A stretch of DNA of 64,000 bases from Gemmata massiliana (GCF_901538265.1 NZ_LR593886.1:1054001-1118000), one strand, 5' to 3'. Positions 17,251 to 25,143 are shown, counted from the stretch's first letter. Notes: generated by a model from the sequence alone, not told the origin. Program-made: numbers and translations.

Positions 17251-18177
17251 TCAGTCGGCCGTGCCGAGCGCGTCTGGACCGATGAGCAACTCTTGCCCCA
17301 AACTCCGGCGCGGGGACCGTTCCGGGCGCCAGCGCGGGTCTTCGAACGCCAACCGGCTCCGGCGTACGAACGACACCACCTCCTCGCCTGCGTCGTTGCG
17401 GTACAGGTCCGCCGCGTACTCCGGGAAGTGGTCCGCCTCGACCGCACGCCGTACGTCCAGTGCGAAGTCCGAGAACCGGGCCGCTGAGCCCGATTTCTCG
17501 TGCAGTTGGCGCATCGTGAACCGCCATCCGGTCTCCTGCACCCCGGCGTGCTTCCGGGCCACCCGGTACAGGAACCGCTCGATCCCGCCCGTCAGCAGAA
17601 AATAGTCCTCGTGGATCGTGAGCACCCCACCGCGCTTGACGATCCCTTGGTACAGCCAGTCGGGCACGGTCAGCGTCATCCCCTGGGGCTCGCCGGTCGC
17701 TTCGTCCACCACCTCGGTCCAGCTCTCGAGCCAATGGAACGACGCGAACTTCTTGGTCCCCTGGGCCCGAATGTTGGTGCGCACGGCCGTGTGAGTGAGC
17801 CGGTCCAGGGCCTGGCGCAGGCGCCGGTAGTGCTCCCCGCCCGTGGGCCGGCGCACGGCCTTGAGCAGGTTGTACGGGTGGAATTGGATGACGCGCGCGG
17901 CCGGGAGTCCGCGGTCCAGGGCCTCGGTCACCTGCGTGGCCGCCCAGATCAGGATGTCCGCGTCCCAGATGGTCGCCATCCCGAACGTCGGGTTCGCGGT
18001 CACCTCGACCCACGTGTCCCCGACGTGGTACTTGATGGGCTCCAGGCGCGGGCGCTTGGCCAGGCTGAAGAACGGGCGCTCCATGAGGTCCCGCTGGTCC
18101 CGGACCGGGATGTCCGCGAACGTGGCCGCGAACAGGTCCGGCTGGGCGTCGTGCCCGGGTGGGCGGCGGCGCGTCAC
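17251..18177 (-). CDS. repA: Plasmid replication initiator, RepA/RPA family
   Basis: 308 residues from a GTG. Features of the RPA-type initiator (PF10134-like): IPVRDQRDLMERPFFSL near 23-39, YHVGDTWVEVT, GMATIWDADILIWA, the WHTH-like stretch YRRLRQALDRLTHT and FLYRVARKHAG near 210. Such proteins bind iterons and recruit DnaA and helicase to the origin. The GTG follows the stop of the RHH gene by 3 bp, with the ribosome-binding GGAG inside that gene's last codons, so translation is coupled. The iteron array lies 110 bp beyond its stop. Gene order parA-RHH-repA is typical of alphaproteobacterial-type plasmids. Confidence 0.9.
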   Translation of the reverse strand: MTRRRPPGHDAQPDLFAATFADIPVRDQRDLMERPFFSLAKRPRLEPIKYHVGDTWVEVTANPTFGMATIWDADILIWAATQVTEALDRGLPAARVIQFHPYNLLKAVRRPTGGEHYRRLRQALDRLTHTAVRTNIRAQGTKKFASFHWLESWTEVVDEATGEPQGMTLTVPDWLYQGIVKRGGVLTIHEDYFLLTGGIERFLYRVARKHAGVQETGWRFTMRQLHEKSGSAARFSDFALDVRRAVEADHFPEYAADLYRNDAGEEVVSFVRRSRLAFEDPRWRPERSPRRSLGQELLIGPDALGTAD

Positions 18178-18180
18178 AAC

Positions 18181-18477
18181 TTACTCCAGGTACCCGTGCT
18201 CCCGGAGCCACGGTTCCAGAACCGCGTCCAAGATCTCCTGTACCTGGTACGGGAACGTGCCGGCCATTTCCCGCTCCAGGGACGCACGTTTCAGAGCGAG
18301 CCCGAGGTCCGCGCGGAGCCGCGTGGTCAGGGGCAACCGGACCCCCGGGACCACGGGGACCGGGGCCGGGCTCGGTACCGCCGGGAGCGGCTTGTTGAAC
18401 ACGAACGCCTCGGCCGCCTTGCGGTCCAGGAGTTCGTCGGTGTCGAGCCCTTCGGCCAGTCGTCTGCGGTCCGCCAT
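18181..18477 (-). CDS. Ribbon-helix-helix partition/centromere-binding protein
   Basis: 98 residues. A disordered Pro/Val-rich N-terminal half is followed by a C-terminal RHH-like block: LTTRLRADLGLALKRASLERE, of which the key parts are the strand LTTRL and helix ADLGLALKRA, then a second helix ending LEPWLREHGYLE. Small RHH proteins between parA and repA bind the plasmid centromere and stimulate ParA. GAGGAGAAGCT gives a strong ribosome-binding site. It lies 23 bp after parA and 3 bp before repA. Confidence 0.78.
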   Translation of the reverse strand: MADRRRLAEGLDTDELLDRKAAEAFVFNKPLPAVPSPAPVPVVPGVRLPLTTRLRADLGLALKRASLEREMAGTFPYQVQEILDAVLEPWLREHGYLE

Positions 18478-18500
18478 AGCTTCTCCTCGTCTCTTGTTCG

Positions 18501-19175
18501 TTATGCGTTGGTCAGTGCGGCCCGGGCCCGCCCCGCCCGGCGCCGGCGCGCTTGGGGCAACAACTCGGCGAACAGGGTCCGGATCTCGGTGTCGGCCTCG
18601 CGCCCGCGAGCGCCCATGTTCCACACCACGGCCCCTTGGCCGGGTGCGTCCGCGTACACTTGGCGCAGGGTCAGTGCGGTCGAGGCCAGGGGCAGGCCCA
18701 ACTGGGCAGCGGCCTCGCGCATGTCCCGGGTGAGGCGGTAATTCTTCCCCACCATCGAGAGCACGACGACGGCCCGGGGCAGCGCGCGGCGGATTTCCCG
18801 GGCGTGGCGGAGGGCGCTCGTGGCCTGGGCGAGCGCGCGGACCTCGAGCATGGACGCCTTGCACGGGATCACGGCCAGATCGGCCCACATGAGCAGGGCC
18901 CGGCTCACTTCGGTGTTGCTCCCGGGCCCGTCGGCAACCAGGTAGTCGGTCTCGCGCCCCAGGTGCGGGAGCGTGTCGAGGATCTCGTCGGGTCCGGTCA
19001 GACGCACGATGTGGACATCGGGTGAGGCCTCGCGCACCCATCCGGAACTGGACGCCTGGGTGTCGCAGTCGGCGAGGGTCACGCGGTGCCCCTGCTCCAC
19101 GAGCCAAGTGGCGAGGTGCGCGGCCAGAGTCGACTTCCCAACTCCACCCTTCGAATTTGCAACGACGATAATCAT
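18501..19175 (-). CDS. parA: ParA-family partition ATPase
   Basis: 224 residues. The deviant Walker A is KGGVGKST (9-16) with the signature Lys9 of ParA/MinD ATPases; Walker A' Asp is in LADCDTQAS (36-40) and a later strand reads DYLVADGPG. Length fits the small type Ib ParA that lacks an N-terminal HTH, so autoregulation is probably by the RHH protein. The frame is open far upstream, but the ATG at 19175 begins the conserved first strand. First gene of the parA-RHH-repA operon. Confidence 0.93.
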   Translation of the reverse strand: MIIVVANSKGGVGKSTLAAHLATWLVEQGHRVTLADCDTQASSSGWVREASPDVHIVRLTGPDEILDTLPHLGRETDYLVADGPGSNTEVSRALLMWADLAVIPCKASMLEVRALAQATSALRHAREIRRALPRAVVVLSMVGKNYRLTRDMREAAAQLGLPLASTALTLRQVYADAPGQGAVVWNMGARGREADTEIRTLFAELLPQARRRRAGRARAALTNA

Positions 19176-19229
19176 GGGTCCGAGGAGTAGCGCACGCGGA
19201 CGCGATTGGCAAGCAAGAAATACAACCGA

Positions 19230-19690
19230 CTGTCTGCCCGGGCGGCCAGCCGTCAGGTCGGCCAGCCAGCTGTGTCTCACTTCATAGGTCCGCGAATTCG
19301 GCGCAGCAAATCGATCGCGCCGTTCCGTGCTCGAAACGAACACCGGGAAGTGGTTCGGCGACCCGGTCACGTAATGGAACTTCCCGGCATAGTTTCGCCC
19401 GACGACATTCGATCTGTGGGTATTGGTGCACCGACCGAATCTCGTGTCGGTCGTCTCACATGTCATCGGGCGCAGTTTCAGCACACGGATGCCCGCCCGG
19501 TCAGCGAGATCGCCATCAGTCAGGCCGGACGTCCGGCCGCATTTCCGTACGGTCGACGTGACAGCCGGACGGCTGGCCAGCAAGTCGACCGTACGACCGA
19601 ACGACTGGCCAGTAAGCCCGCCTGACGAGCGGCCAGCCGGATGTCGGGCCGGCCAGTCAGTCCACTGACCCGCCAGTCAGACGCCTGACT
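19230..19690. repeat. Cluster of GGCCAG / CAGTCAG / CCGGAC motifs, candidate centromere
   Basis: Upstream of parA, the motifs GGCCAGCC, TGGCCAGT, GGCCAGTCAG, CAGTCAGG and their inverted forms recur many times, with the densest stretch at 19515-19690. Partition sites of plasmids with RHH proteins are arrays of short repeats beside parA. Similar motifs return at 25555-25625, the far side of the module. No single consensus length is obvious by eye. Confidence 0.45.
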
Positions 19691-20479
19691 GACTCGACTT
19701 CGCACTTTTAGAAGGGAACATCCCGTGCTCCCGATCCCGGGGGCAGTTTCCCGGAGAAACCAGGGCCTCCTGGCGCAGGAGGGGAGACGCCTGTAAGAAA
19801 AGCACACCGACATGGACACCCTTCCGAAGTGCCAGCCGAGCGGTCCCGACCGGTACGACTGTGGATGCCACCGGACCCCGGCTCGGGCCGCGGCTTGCGT
19901 GCGAGTACGGCGGGCACGTCGCTCGCCGCGACCTGTGCGGCCCGCGATAGAGCCTCCACCCACACGTACTGTAAGCCAGACGGCAAGCCGACCGGACGGC
20001 TGCCAGACCGGGCAGATGGAAGGTCGGGTGCCCGGTGCGCCCGACTGCGGCCCCGCTGTTTGGCGCACCGGACCAACGTCCGGCTTACCGCACGGTGAGC
20101 CGAGCGCGGGAAACCTGTGTCCGACTCTCCCGTCCGAGCGGTCTGTTTCCCGACGGTACGGGTGGGTGTGTTGCCGGGGTGTCGACGCGCGACCCGCTCG
20201 GCGTGGCCCGTGAGTGCCGTACACGAGACGAGTGGCTGGTTTCACGTGATGACGGTCGCGACCGGGCACTTCGGTCGGCTCGTGCTCTTGCGTCCGGAGC
20301 AGTACGTCCCCGAAATTGAAACGGGAGCGGCAGGAACTGGGATCAAGTCGGTCAGGAGATCGCGCAACGTGCCTTCCTCGTTCGTACGGGGCGACTCCTG
20401 AAACGCGCGGGCCGAGCGCCCGGCCCGACCCGCGCGCGTGGCATTCAGCCCCTCGAGATCGGGGGTGCTGGCACCCGGG
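19691..20479. other. Plasmid-module region without a supported gene
   Basis: Long open frames exist because of GC bias, but none shows a good ribosome-binding site, family motif or credible codon pattern. A frame from 19812 encodes a Cys-containing start (PDRYDCGCHRTP) that might be a short gene; I cannot support it. Confidence 0.35.
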
Positions 20480-20585
20480 TCCGTGGCCGCGTCAGGCGAT
20501 TCGGGGTGGGGAGGAGGGCCGGTCCGTCGTCCGCTTCGACGAGTACCGCCCGCGCTCGTGTGACGTAGACCGACAGGACCGGGCG
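20480..20585 (-). pseudogene. 3' fragment related to the gene at 22198-22605
   Basis: The minus strand reads ARAVLVEADDGPALL, matching RVRAVLVEADRGPAFL near the C-terminus of the 135-aa protein; the plus-strand DNA similarity runs from GTCAGGCGATTCGGGG to about CGACAGG. The rest of the gene is missing and the end is out of frame, so this is a remnant. Confidence 0.65.
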
Positions 20586-20595
20586 CGGCGACGTT

Positions 20596-20961
20596 TCAGT
20601 CGTCATTCACCGGGCGTTCCGATTCGGGCAGCAGTGCGGCCTGTTGCAGGACCTCCTGGAGATCGTGAAACGCCCACGGGAGATCCCGCCTCGAGGGCCA
20701 CACCCTCAGCGTCGCCTCATCGACACACATGCCGACGGCGAGGTAATCCGCTCCGACCTGGACGTGGACGCGATCGGTGACTTCGACTTCGCCGTCCACA
20801 TCCTCGTCACCCTCCGCGAAGGTCAACGTCCGGCCGAGCCTGAGGCCGAGTGCCTTCGCGACCGTGCGCGCGGTGAAGACCGGCTCTGTGAACATAAAGT
20901 GCGTGGGTCCCGCGAAAGCGGTTGCGGCCGCTGGGCGTTTGGTCCTGGAGTCATTTGGCAT
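20596..20961 (-). CDS. Hypothetical protein, 121 aa (mobile-module cargo)
   Basis: Soluble acidic protein. The central part FTARTVAKALGLRLG looks like a helical element, followed by an acidic stretch (EGDEDVDGEVEV) and YLAVGMCVDEATLRVW. It ends in VNDD. I do not recognise the family. It lies downstream of the 83-aa gene, separated by an 11-bp-stem hairpin. Confidence 0.6.
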   Translation of the reverse strand: MPNDSRTKRPAAATAFAGPTHFMFTEPVFTARTVAKALGLRLGRTLTFAEGDEDVDGEVEVTDRVHVQVGADYLAVGMCVDEATLRVWPSRRDLPWAFHDLQEVLQQAALLPESERPVNDD

Positions 20962-20993
20962 CACCTGAGTCTTTCCGTGTTGAGGTGGTGTTC

Positions 20994-21017
20994 GGGGTGC
21001 GGCGGTCGCCGCACCCC
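20994..21017 (-). terminator. GC-rich intergenic hairpin
   Basis: GGGGTGCGGCG and CGCCGCACCCC are perfect 11-mers around GT, between two minus-strand genes. No T-tract follows, so it may be a processing or stability hairpin rather than a terminator. Comparable hairpins separate other genes of the module. Confidence 0.5.
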
Positions 21018-21041
21018 GCTGGCCTAGCGCGGTTCTCGCGT

Positions 21042-21293
21042 TCACGCAACCGCCTGCTTGCGGCCCTTTCGGTCGGCGTCGAGTTGGTGTGTGACCCAGG
21101 TGTGCGCGAGGTCGAGTAGCTTGGCGGCCGGGAGCAAGTCGTCGTGTCCCAGGTTGTCGGTCTCGCGCCACCCGTCGTCGGTCTTGTACCCGCGGGTGAG
21201 CTTGACCGAGTACCAGTTGCCCCTTTCGGCGAGGTTGCGCCAGATCGTGGCTTGCAGTGCTCCGGTGCGGATCTTGTGAGCGGGTTGTGACAT
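21042..21293 (-). CDS. Conserved mobile-element small protein, copy 1 (83 aa)
   Basis: Starts MSQPAHKIRTGALQATIW, continues NWYSVKLTRGYKTDDGW and ends in a helix DLLPAAKLLDLAHTWV plus a basic tail. This strand-rich then helical pattern is shared by a small family I associate with plasmids and integrative elements; it resembles a nucleic-acid-binding OB-like domain, but no function is established to my knowledge. AAGGAG precedes the ATG. A second, near-identical copy is at 31136-31396, and both are preceded by the same foldable leader. Confidence 0.8.
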   Translation of the reverse strand: MSQPAHKIRTGALQATIWRNLAERGNWYSVKLTRGYKTDDGWRETDNLGHDDLLPAAKLLDLAHTWVTHQLDADRKGRKQAVA

Positions 21294-21491
21294 GGTGTTT
21301 CTCCTTACTTTGAGTTGTGGGGCCCGACCCTCGGGCCTTGTGGGACCGTGATGAGAACCGGGTCGAGCCGGGAGCGCAGCGCGGGTGCACGGACAATTAC
21401 GGCGGGGCCGTGGAGCGGAGGAACCGTCATTGTCCTTGTGCCCCCCGGCGCCCGGTTCAGCGTCCCACACCAAAGACCCGAGGGTCGGGCC
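21054..21491 (-). repeat. 438-bp direct repeat, copy A
   Basis: Aligns without gaps to 31157-31594 (offset 10103) with scattered substitutions. It comprises most of the 83-aa gene and its entire leader. Sharp breaks at both ends suggest a duplication or recombination-generated repeat. Both copies have the same orientation, so recombination would delete or circularise the 10.1 kb between them. Confidence 0.9.
21321..21491 (-). promoter_or_regulatory. Structured 5' leader, copy 1 (nested inverted repeats)
   Basis: Four nested complementary blocks: 21321-21335 with 21477-21491 (15 bp perfect), 21340-21346 with 21462-21468 (7 bp), 21355-21362 with 21451-21458 (8 bp) and 21391-21402 with 21424-21435 (11 of 12). 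On the minus strand this folds as one long hairpin that ends 12 nt before the AAGGAG of the 83-aa gene. It could be a riboswitch-like or autoregulatory leader, or a MITE inserted in front of the gene. The second copy keeps nearly all pairs. Confidence 0.7.
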
Positions 21492-21809
21492 GCGCCAACG
21501 CCGGGGAGGAACTGGCGCTGTAGCCGTCCGAGCCTGCTTCGGCGTGCGGGCGCGTCAGCTGTAAACGGCCGCGCCAGGAATGGCGCGTGGGCTCGATCCG
21601 GGGGCACGACCGTTGTGCGAGCACGCGCCCCGGAACCGGTCGATCAACGGACGTGTGCGGCCCGAAATTCGCGACGGAAGTACAACGTGATTCGCTCGTA
21701 ACGACTGGGCTCGGGCTCGCGCATCTGGGCCGGATCCCCTGGGCGCCGGCGCGGCCGGCGGATACGCTTGTGGTTGCAAGGTTTCGGACCCGTATTCAAA
21801 GGAGAACCG

Positions 21810-22157
21810 ATGAAACTGGTGCTTCCGGTCCTCCATTTCGAGTGGCAGGTGCTGCGGGCGGTAGGGCGTGCCCGCAAGTCCGTGACCGGGCACGCCCTGC
21901 GCCTGGCCCCGACCCGGCGCACCAAGGACGGGTCGTTCCTCACCGCGCTGGTGGCGCGGGGGCTCCTGGCGTATGCCACCGGGGGCGAGAGCGATCCGTT
22001 CGGGGCTACGTACACCCTCACCCCGCTGGGCGCGCACGCGGCCGAGTACGGTGAGTGCGAAACCGAATACGTCCCCCGCACTCAGGTGCCGAAAACGCGG
22101 CCCGCGAAGGCCAAACGAGACGGTCAGCGCGGCCGCCCGACCAGCCGGGTCATGTGA
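21810..22157 (+). CDS. Small winged-helix-like protein, 115 aa
   Basis: The N-terminal 75 residues read like a winged-helix domain: EWQVLRAVGRARKSVTGHAL (helix-turn-helix part KSVTGHALRLA), then a wing RTKDGSFLTALVARGLLAY and the terminal GATYTLTPLG that closes MarR/PadR-like wings. A basic disordered tail follows. AAAGGAG precedes the ATG. It is probably a DNA-binding regulator of the module; its targets are unknown. It is transcribed divergently from the 83-aa gene, away from its leader. Confidence 0.65.
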   Translation: MKLVLPVLHFEWQVLRAVGRARKSVTGHALRLAPTRRTKDGSFLTALVARGLLAYATGGESDPFGATYTLTPLGAHAAEYGECETEYVPRTQVPKTRPAKAKRDGQRGRPTSRVM

Positions 22158-22197
22158 GTACCCGCTTCAAACGTTGCGGGGCGTGGCCCGCGGCCCC

Positions 22198-22605
22198 TTA
22201 CCGGTAGTCGTGTTCGCCGTTACTCGGGCCGGTGGTCACGTCAGGCGATTCGGGGAGGGTGAGAAAAGCCGGTCCGCGGTCCGCTTCGACGAGCACCGCA
22301 CGTACCCTTGCGATGTGTGCCGACAGGGCCGCCACGACGCCCGGGTCGTCGTGCACCGGGCTGAACCGCTGCACGTCCAGCAGCGTGTCCAGGCCCTCTC
22401 GCAGTACCGCCAGGAGCCCCGGCGCGGCCGTCATGGCCCACAGGGCCGCGAGCGTTGCGGGCACGGAATCACCGCCCCCCGGGATCCAGAACGGGCGGCT
22501 GGTCACGATCCCGTGCCCGTGGGCATCGCGTATCGTGCCCAGGTCTTCGGTGCCGTCGCGGTCGAAGTGCAGGGTCCAGGGGGCGTGGAGCGGGGTGTCG
22601 GTCAT
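22198..22605 (-). CDS. Hypothetical protein, 135 aa (mobile-module cargo)
   Basis: Starts MTDTPLHAPWTLHFDRDG and continues with a beta-rich then helical part (LREGLDTLLDVQRF, HIARVRAVLVEADRG). AAAGGAAC is a good ribosome-binding site. The family is unknown; a truncated relative lies at 20480-20585. Convergent with the winged-helix gene. Confidence 0.65.
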   Translation of the reverse strand: MTDTPLHAPWTLHFDRDGTEDLGTIRDAHGHGIVTSRPFWIPGGGDSVPATLAALWAMTAAPGLLAVLREGLDTLLDVQRFSPVHDDPGVVAALSAHIARVRAVLVEADRGPAFLTLPESPDVTTGPSNGEHDYR

Positions 22606-22630
22606 AAGCGGGTTCCTTTCGGTGCGAGCC

Positions 22631-22647
22631 GGCCCCACCGCGGGGCC
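22631..22647 (-). other. Short GC hairpin before the 135-aa gene
   Basis: GGCCCC-ACCGC-GGGGCC, 26 bp upstream of the start codon in the minus-strand leader. It is weaker than the leader at 21321. Confidence 0.4.
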
Positions 22648-22807
22648 GATGGGGAGCGCCCGAGGTGCCGGCCCGAGTGACCCGTCCAGCGAAAAGCCGA
22701 AGGCTTCCGCGTGCGGAACGCGGCTTTGGCAGCTTGACGGGCACGCCCGGTGCCTCAGTCTCCCCGCCGATCGGCCTTGTGTGGGACCGGCACCCGAGCG
22801 CGCCGGC

Positions 22808-23365
22808 TCAGGTCCGCCCCTCGTGCCGCGGTTCCGGGGCCGTCGGGCACGCGTCCAGGAACGCCATCACGCGCGCGACCCGGTCCCGGTGCTCGTCCAT
22901 CAGGCGCCGCACCTCTTCCGGGTCCACCGCGCTCGTCCGCCACGCATCGAGGGCGCGGGCGATCTCGGCCCGCAGGGCCCGGGCCTCGTCGGGCGCCAGC
23001 TCGGGTGCCGGCGGGTGCTGACCGCGCAGGAACGCATCGGCTTCGGCCGCGGGAGCGACGCTGGCGCGACCGCCGATCCGGTCGAACACGAGCCAGTGCC
23101 CGCCGTGCGTGTCGGGTGAGCCCAGGTCCCACGGGGCCAGGAGCGCGGCCACGGCCCGGTGCCTCTTGTACGCGAGGAACGTCCAACTGTGTCCCGAGCC
23201 CGAATGGCGCCCGTCAGAGAAGACCAGGTCGTCCCCGAACGGGCTCACATGAAAGGCGACGAATCGGGCAGCTCCCGGGTACCCGAGAGCTGCGGCCAGT
23301 TCGGGTGGCATGGGAAGCTCGAGTGAAGTGCCCGGGAGAGGAGGGGCGAGAATCGGATCAGTCAT
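22808..23365 (-). CDS. Hypothetical protein, 185 aa; intact member of a family with two decayed relatives here
   Basis: The N-terminus PPLPGTSLELPMPPEL leads into GYPGAARFVAFHV, DLVFSDGRHSG, WTFLAYKRHRAVAALL and RASVAPAAEADAFL, then a helical acidic C-terminus (RRLMDEHRDRVARVMAF). No enzyme motif is visible. Relatives of this protein occur as fragments at 32070-32180 and, frameshifted, at 42926-43386, so it is a recurring passenger of Gemmataceae mobile DNA. Function unknown. Confidence 0.7.
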   Translation of the reverse strand: MTDPILAPPLPGTSLELPMPPELAAALGYPGAARFVAFHVSPFGDDLVFSDGRHSGSGHSWTFLAYKRHRAVAALLAPWDLGSPDTHGGHWLVFDRIGGRASVAPAAEADAFLRGQHPPAPELAPDEARALRAEIARALDAWRTSAVDPEEVRRLMDEHRDRVARVMAFLDACPTAPEPRHEGRT

Positions 23366-23647
23366 ACGGGTTCGCGGGAACGGTGATCCGGCACCGGTAG
23401 CACATACGTTCTGCATTGTCCATCGTGCGATGGTGAGGCACTCATGTCCGTTGGATGGCGCCTCGCTCCGGTTCCGCCTCTGACTCGAGCGGCCCGAAAT
23501 GCAGGGAGAGGGCACACCAAGGCAGGAAGAGCCCGGCTCCTCAGCAGCGGGTCCGACCTATTGCATTTCTGGGGCCGGCACGCCCGTTGCATTACCACCT
23601 TCGCCAAGCCAGCCGGGAGCGCCCCGGCCCAAAACGGAGAATCGATC

Positions 23648-23836
23648 GTGGCCGATACCATTCGCGAGAAGATTGAGAACGCCGGCGAGGCCGTGAAGGA
23701 CGCGGCGAAGAAGGCCGGCGAGAAGATCAAGGACGGGGCCGAAACGGTGGCCGAGAAGACCTCCGACGCGGCCAAGTCCGCGGGCCAGGCGGTCAAGGAC
23801 GCCGGGCAGAAGCTGAAGGACAAGAGCGGCGCGTGA
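23648..23836 (+). CDS. Amphipathic-helix (LEA/CsbD-like) small protein, 62 aa
   Basis: From a GTG with GGAGAA upstream. Nearly the whole protein is an 11-residue-like repeat of Ala, Lys, Glu and Asp (ADTIREKIENAG, AVKDAAKKAGEKIKDG, AETVAEKTSDAAK). This matches stress-associated LEA group 3 or apolipoprotein-type helices. The next gene's N-terminus has the same character (KVSNAAHAVADAAKNVG), pointing to shared descent or co-function. Confidence 0.72.
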   Translation: MADTIREKIENAGEAVKDAAKKAGEKIKDGAETVAEKTSDAAKSAGQAVKDAGQKLKDKSGA

Positions 23837-23863
23837 GCCGCGCACGCCGGTTCCCAAACGCGG

Positions 23864-23892
23864 TCCGCCCTCACTCGGGCGGATCGTTCTTT
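23864..23892 (+). terminator. Intrinsic terminator
   Basis: TCCGCCC-TCACTC-GGGCGGA followed by TCGTTCTTT, 28 bp after the stop of the helical protein. Confidence 0.8.
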
Positions 23893-23913
23893 ATCCCGAA
23901 CAGGAGGCACACC

Positions 23914-24321
23914 ATGTCGGACATCAAAGATAAGGTCTCGAACGCCGCCCACGCCGTCGCCGACGCGGCCAAGAACGTCGGGCACAAGATCGCCGAGGGC
24001 GCGTCCGAAGCCGCGGCCTACGTGAAGGAGAAGGCCGGGTTCGGGTGCGCCGATAAGGGCGAGAACCAGGGCGTGGCCGGGATCAGGGAGCACATGGAGG
24101 TGTACGCCTCTTGTGGCAAGAAGGTGGGCGTGGTCGACCACCTCGAAGGCAGCGCGATCAAGCTGACCAAGAGTGACAGCCCGGACGGGCAGCACCACTT
24201 CGTACCGACCGCGTGGGTGGGCCGGGTCCACGAGGACCACGTTCACCTCACCAAGAACTCCGCCGAAACCGAAAAGGGGTGGAAGAGTGACGCGGCGGCG
24301 TGCGCGAGTTGCGCGGGCTGA
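23914..24321 (+). CDS. Helical N-terminus plus DUF2171 domain
   Basis: 135 residues behind AGGAGG. Residues 1-45 form an Ala/Lys amphipathic helix like the previous gene. Residues 50-125 fit DUF2171, a PRC-barrel-like fold: IREHMEVYASCGKKVGVVDH, then IKLTKSD, HHFVPTAWVGRVHEDHVHL. The extra Cys pair near the end (ACASCAG) is unusual. Function unknown; stress or envelope association is inferred from the helical segment. Confidence 0.8.
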   Translation: MSDIKDKVSNAAHAVADAAKNVGHKIAEGASEAAAYVKEKAGFGCADKGENQGVAGIREHMEVYASCGKKVGVVDHLEGSAIKLTKSDSPDGQHHFVPTAWVGRVHEDHVHLTKNSAETEKGWKSDAAACASCAG

Positions 24322-24344
24322 TGCCCGATCCGATGAACGCGACC

Positions 24345-24379
24345 CGACCCGCCTCCAATGGGGCGGGTCGCTTTCTTTT
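24345..24379 (+). terminator. Intrinsic terminator
   Basis: CGACCCGCC (24345-24353) pairs with GGCGGGTCG (24362-24370), followed by CTTTCTTTT. 24 bp after the DUF2171 stop. Confidence 0.88.
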
Positions 24380-24474
24380 GTGGGACCGTGGCCAAATCGA
24401 CTTTGTTCGGGGCGGCACGCCGCGTGCAAATATCCGGGAGCGAACGGACGCCCCTACCCGAACAGGATGTCCCG

Positions 24475-24663
24475 ATGAACGCCACCAAAAAGACCCGCCG
24501 CAAGCACGTCGCCAAGCCCGTCACCGAAACGCTGCTCGAGTTGGCCTACTTCCTCCACGCCACCAAAGTCATCGGGGTCCGCGCGGTGACGAGCGAACCG
24601 CGCCGGCACTCGGCCCCGAAAGGGCAACGGTCCAAGGGTGAAGGCTCATCACTCGCGAGCTGA
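24475..24663 (+). CDS. Hypothetical basic protein, 62 aa
   Basis: Starts MNATKKTRRKHVAKPVTETL and continues with a short hydrophobic helix ELAYFLHATKVIG, then a basic tail. AGGA precedes the ATG. Its last 15 bp overlap the end of the convergent MgtC gene. No family is recognised. Confidence 0.55.
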   Translation: MNATKKTRRKHVAKPVTETLLELAYFLHATKVIGVRAVTSEPRRHSAPKGQRSKGEGSSLAS

Positions 24664-25143
24664 CCGGTTCTTGTCCTGCGGAACCGGTGCGTTGTGCCCG
24701 TGGCCGAGCACCGACAGGGCGAACAACCCGGTGAGCCCGACCAGGAGCGCCGACAGCTCTCGCCCCATGCCGGCGGCCGCCCCGACCGCCGCGGTGAGCC
24801 ACAGCCCCGCGGCCGTGGTGAGCCCCTCGACCCGGCCCTCGGTGTCGTCCTTCCAGATGCACCCGGCGCCCAGGAACCCGATCCCGGCGACCAGGCCTTG
24901 CAGGATCCGCGTGACGTCCGCCGCCGTCGCCCCGGACTGTTGGGGCACCGCCACGAACGCCGCCGCGCCGACCGATACCAGGAGGTGGGTGCGAACCCCC
25001 GCCGCCTTGCCCGCCTTCTCCCGGTCGCGCCCGATCAGCCCGCCCAGTACGGCGGCGATCACCAGCCTCAAAGCCAGTTGAACGGCCTGGACCGCCGACA
25101 GGTCCGAGAACTCCGTCACCACCCCGTCCACGATAGCGCCCAT
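24649..25143 (-). CDS. MgtC/SapB-family membrane protein
   Basis: 164 residues. Family signatures: LALRLVIAAVLGGLIGRDRE near 22-41, then KAAGVRTHLLVSVGAAAF, GLVAGIGFLGAGCIWK and VEGLTTAAGLWLTAAVG. These are the four conserved helices of MgtC. The C-terminal cytosolic domain of enterobacterial MgtC is missing, as in many homologs. MgtC proteins affect Mg2+ limitation survival and ATP synthase activity in other bacteria. A 13-C tract lies 280 bp upstream of the start. Its presence in a plasmid-like module is notable. Confidence 0.92.
   Translation of the reverse strand: MGAIVDGVVTEFSDLSAVQAVQLALRLVIAAVLGGLIGRDREKAGKAAGVRTHLLVSVGAAAFVAVPQQSGATAADVTRILQGLVAGIGFLGAGCIWKDDTEGRVEGLTTAAGLWLTAAVGAAAGMGRELSALLVGLTGLFALSVLGHGHNAPVPQDKNRSARE

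Noticed and set aside
19812-20213. Cys-containing frame starting PDRYDCGCHRTP
   Set aside because: No ribosome-binding site, no family and a Pro/Arg-rich continuation typical of non-coding GC-rich DNA. Kept only as a note.
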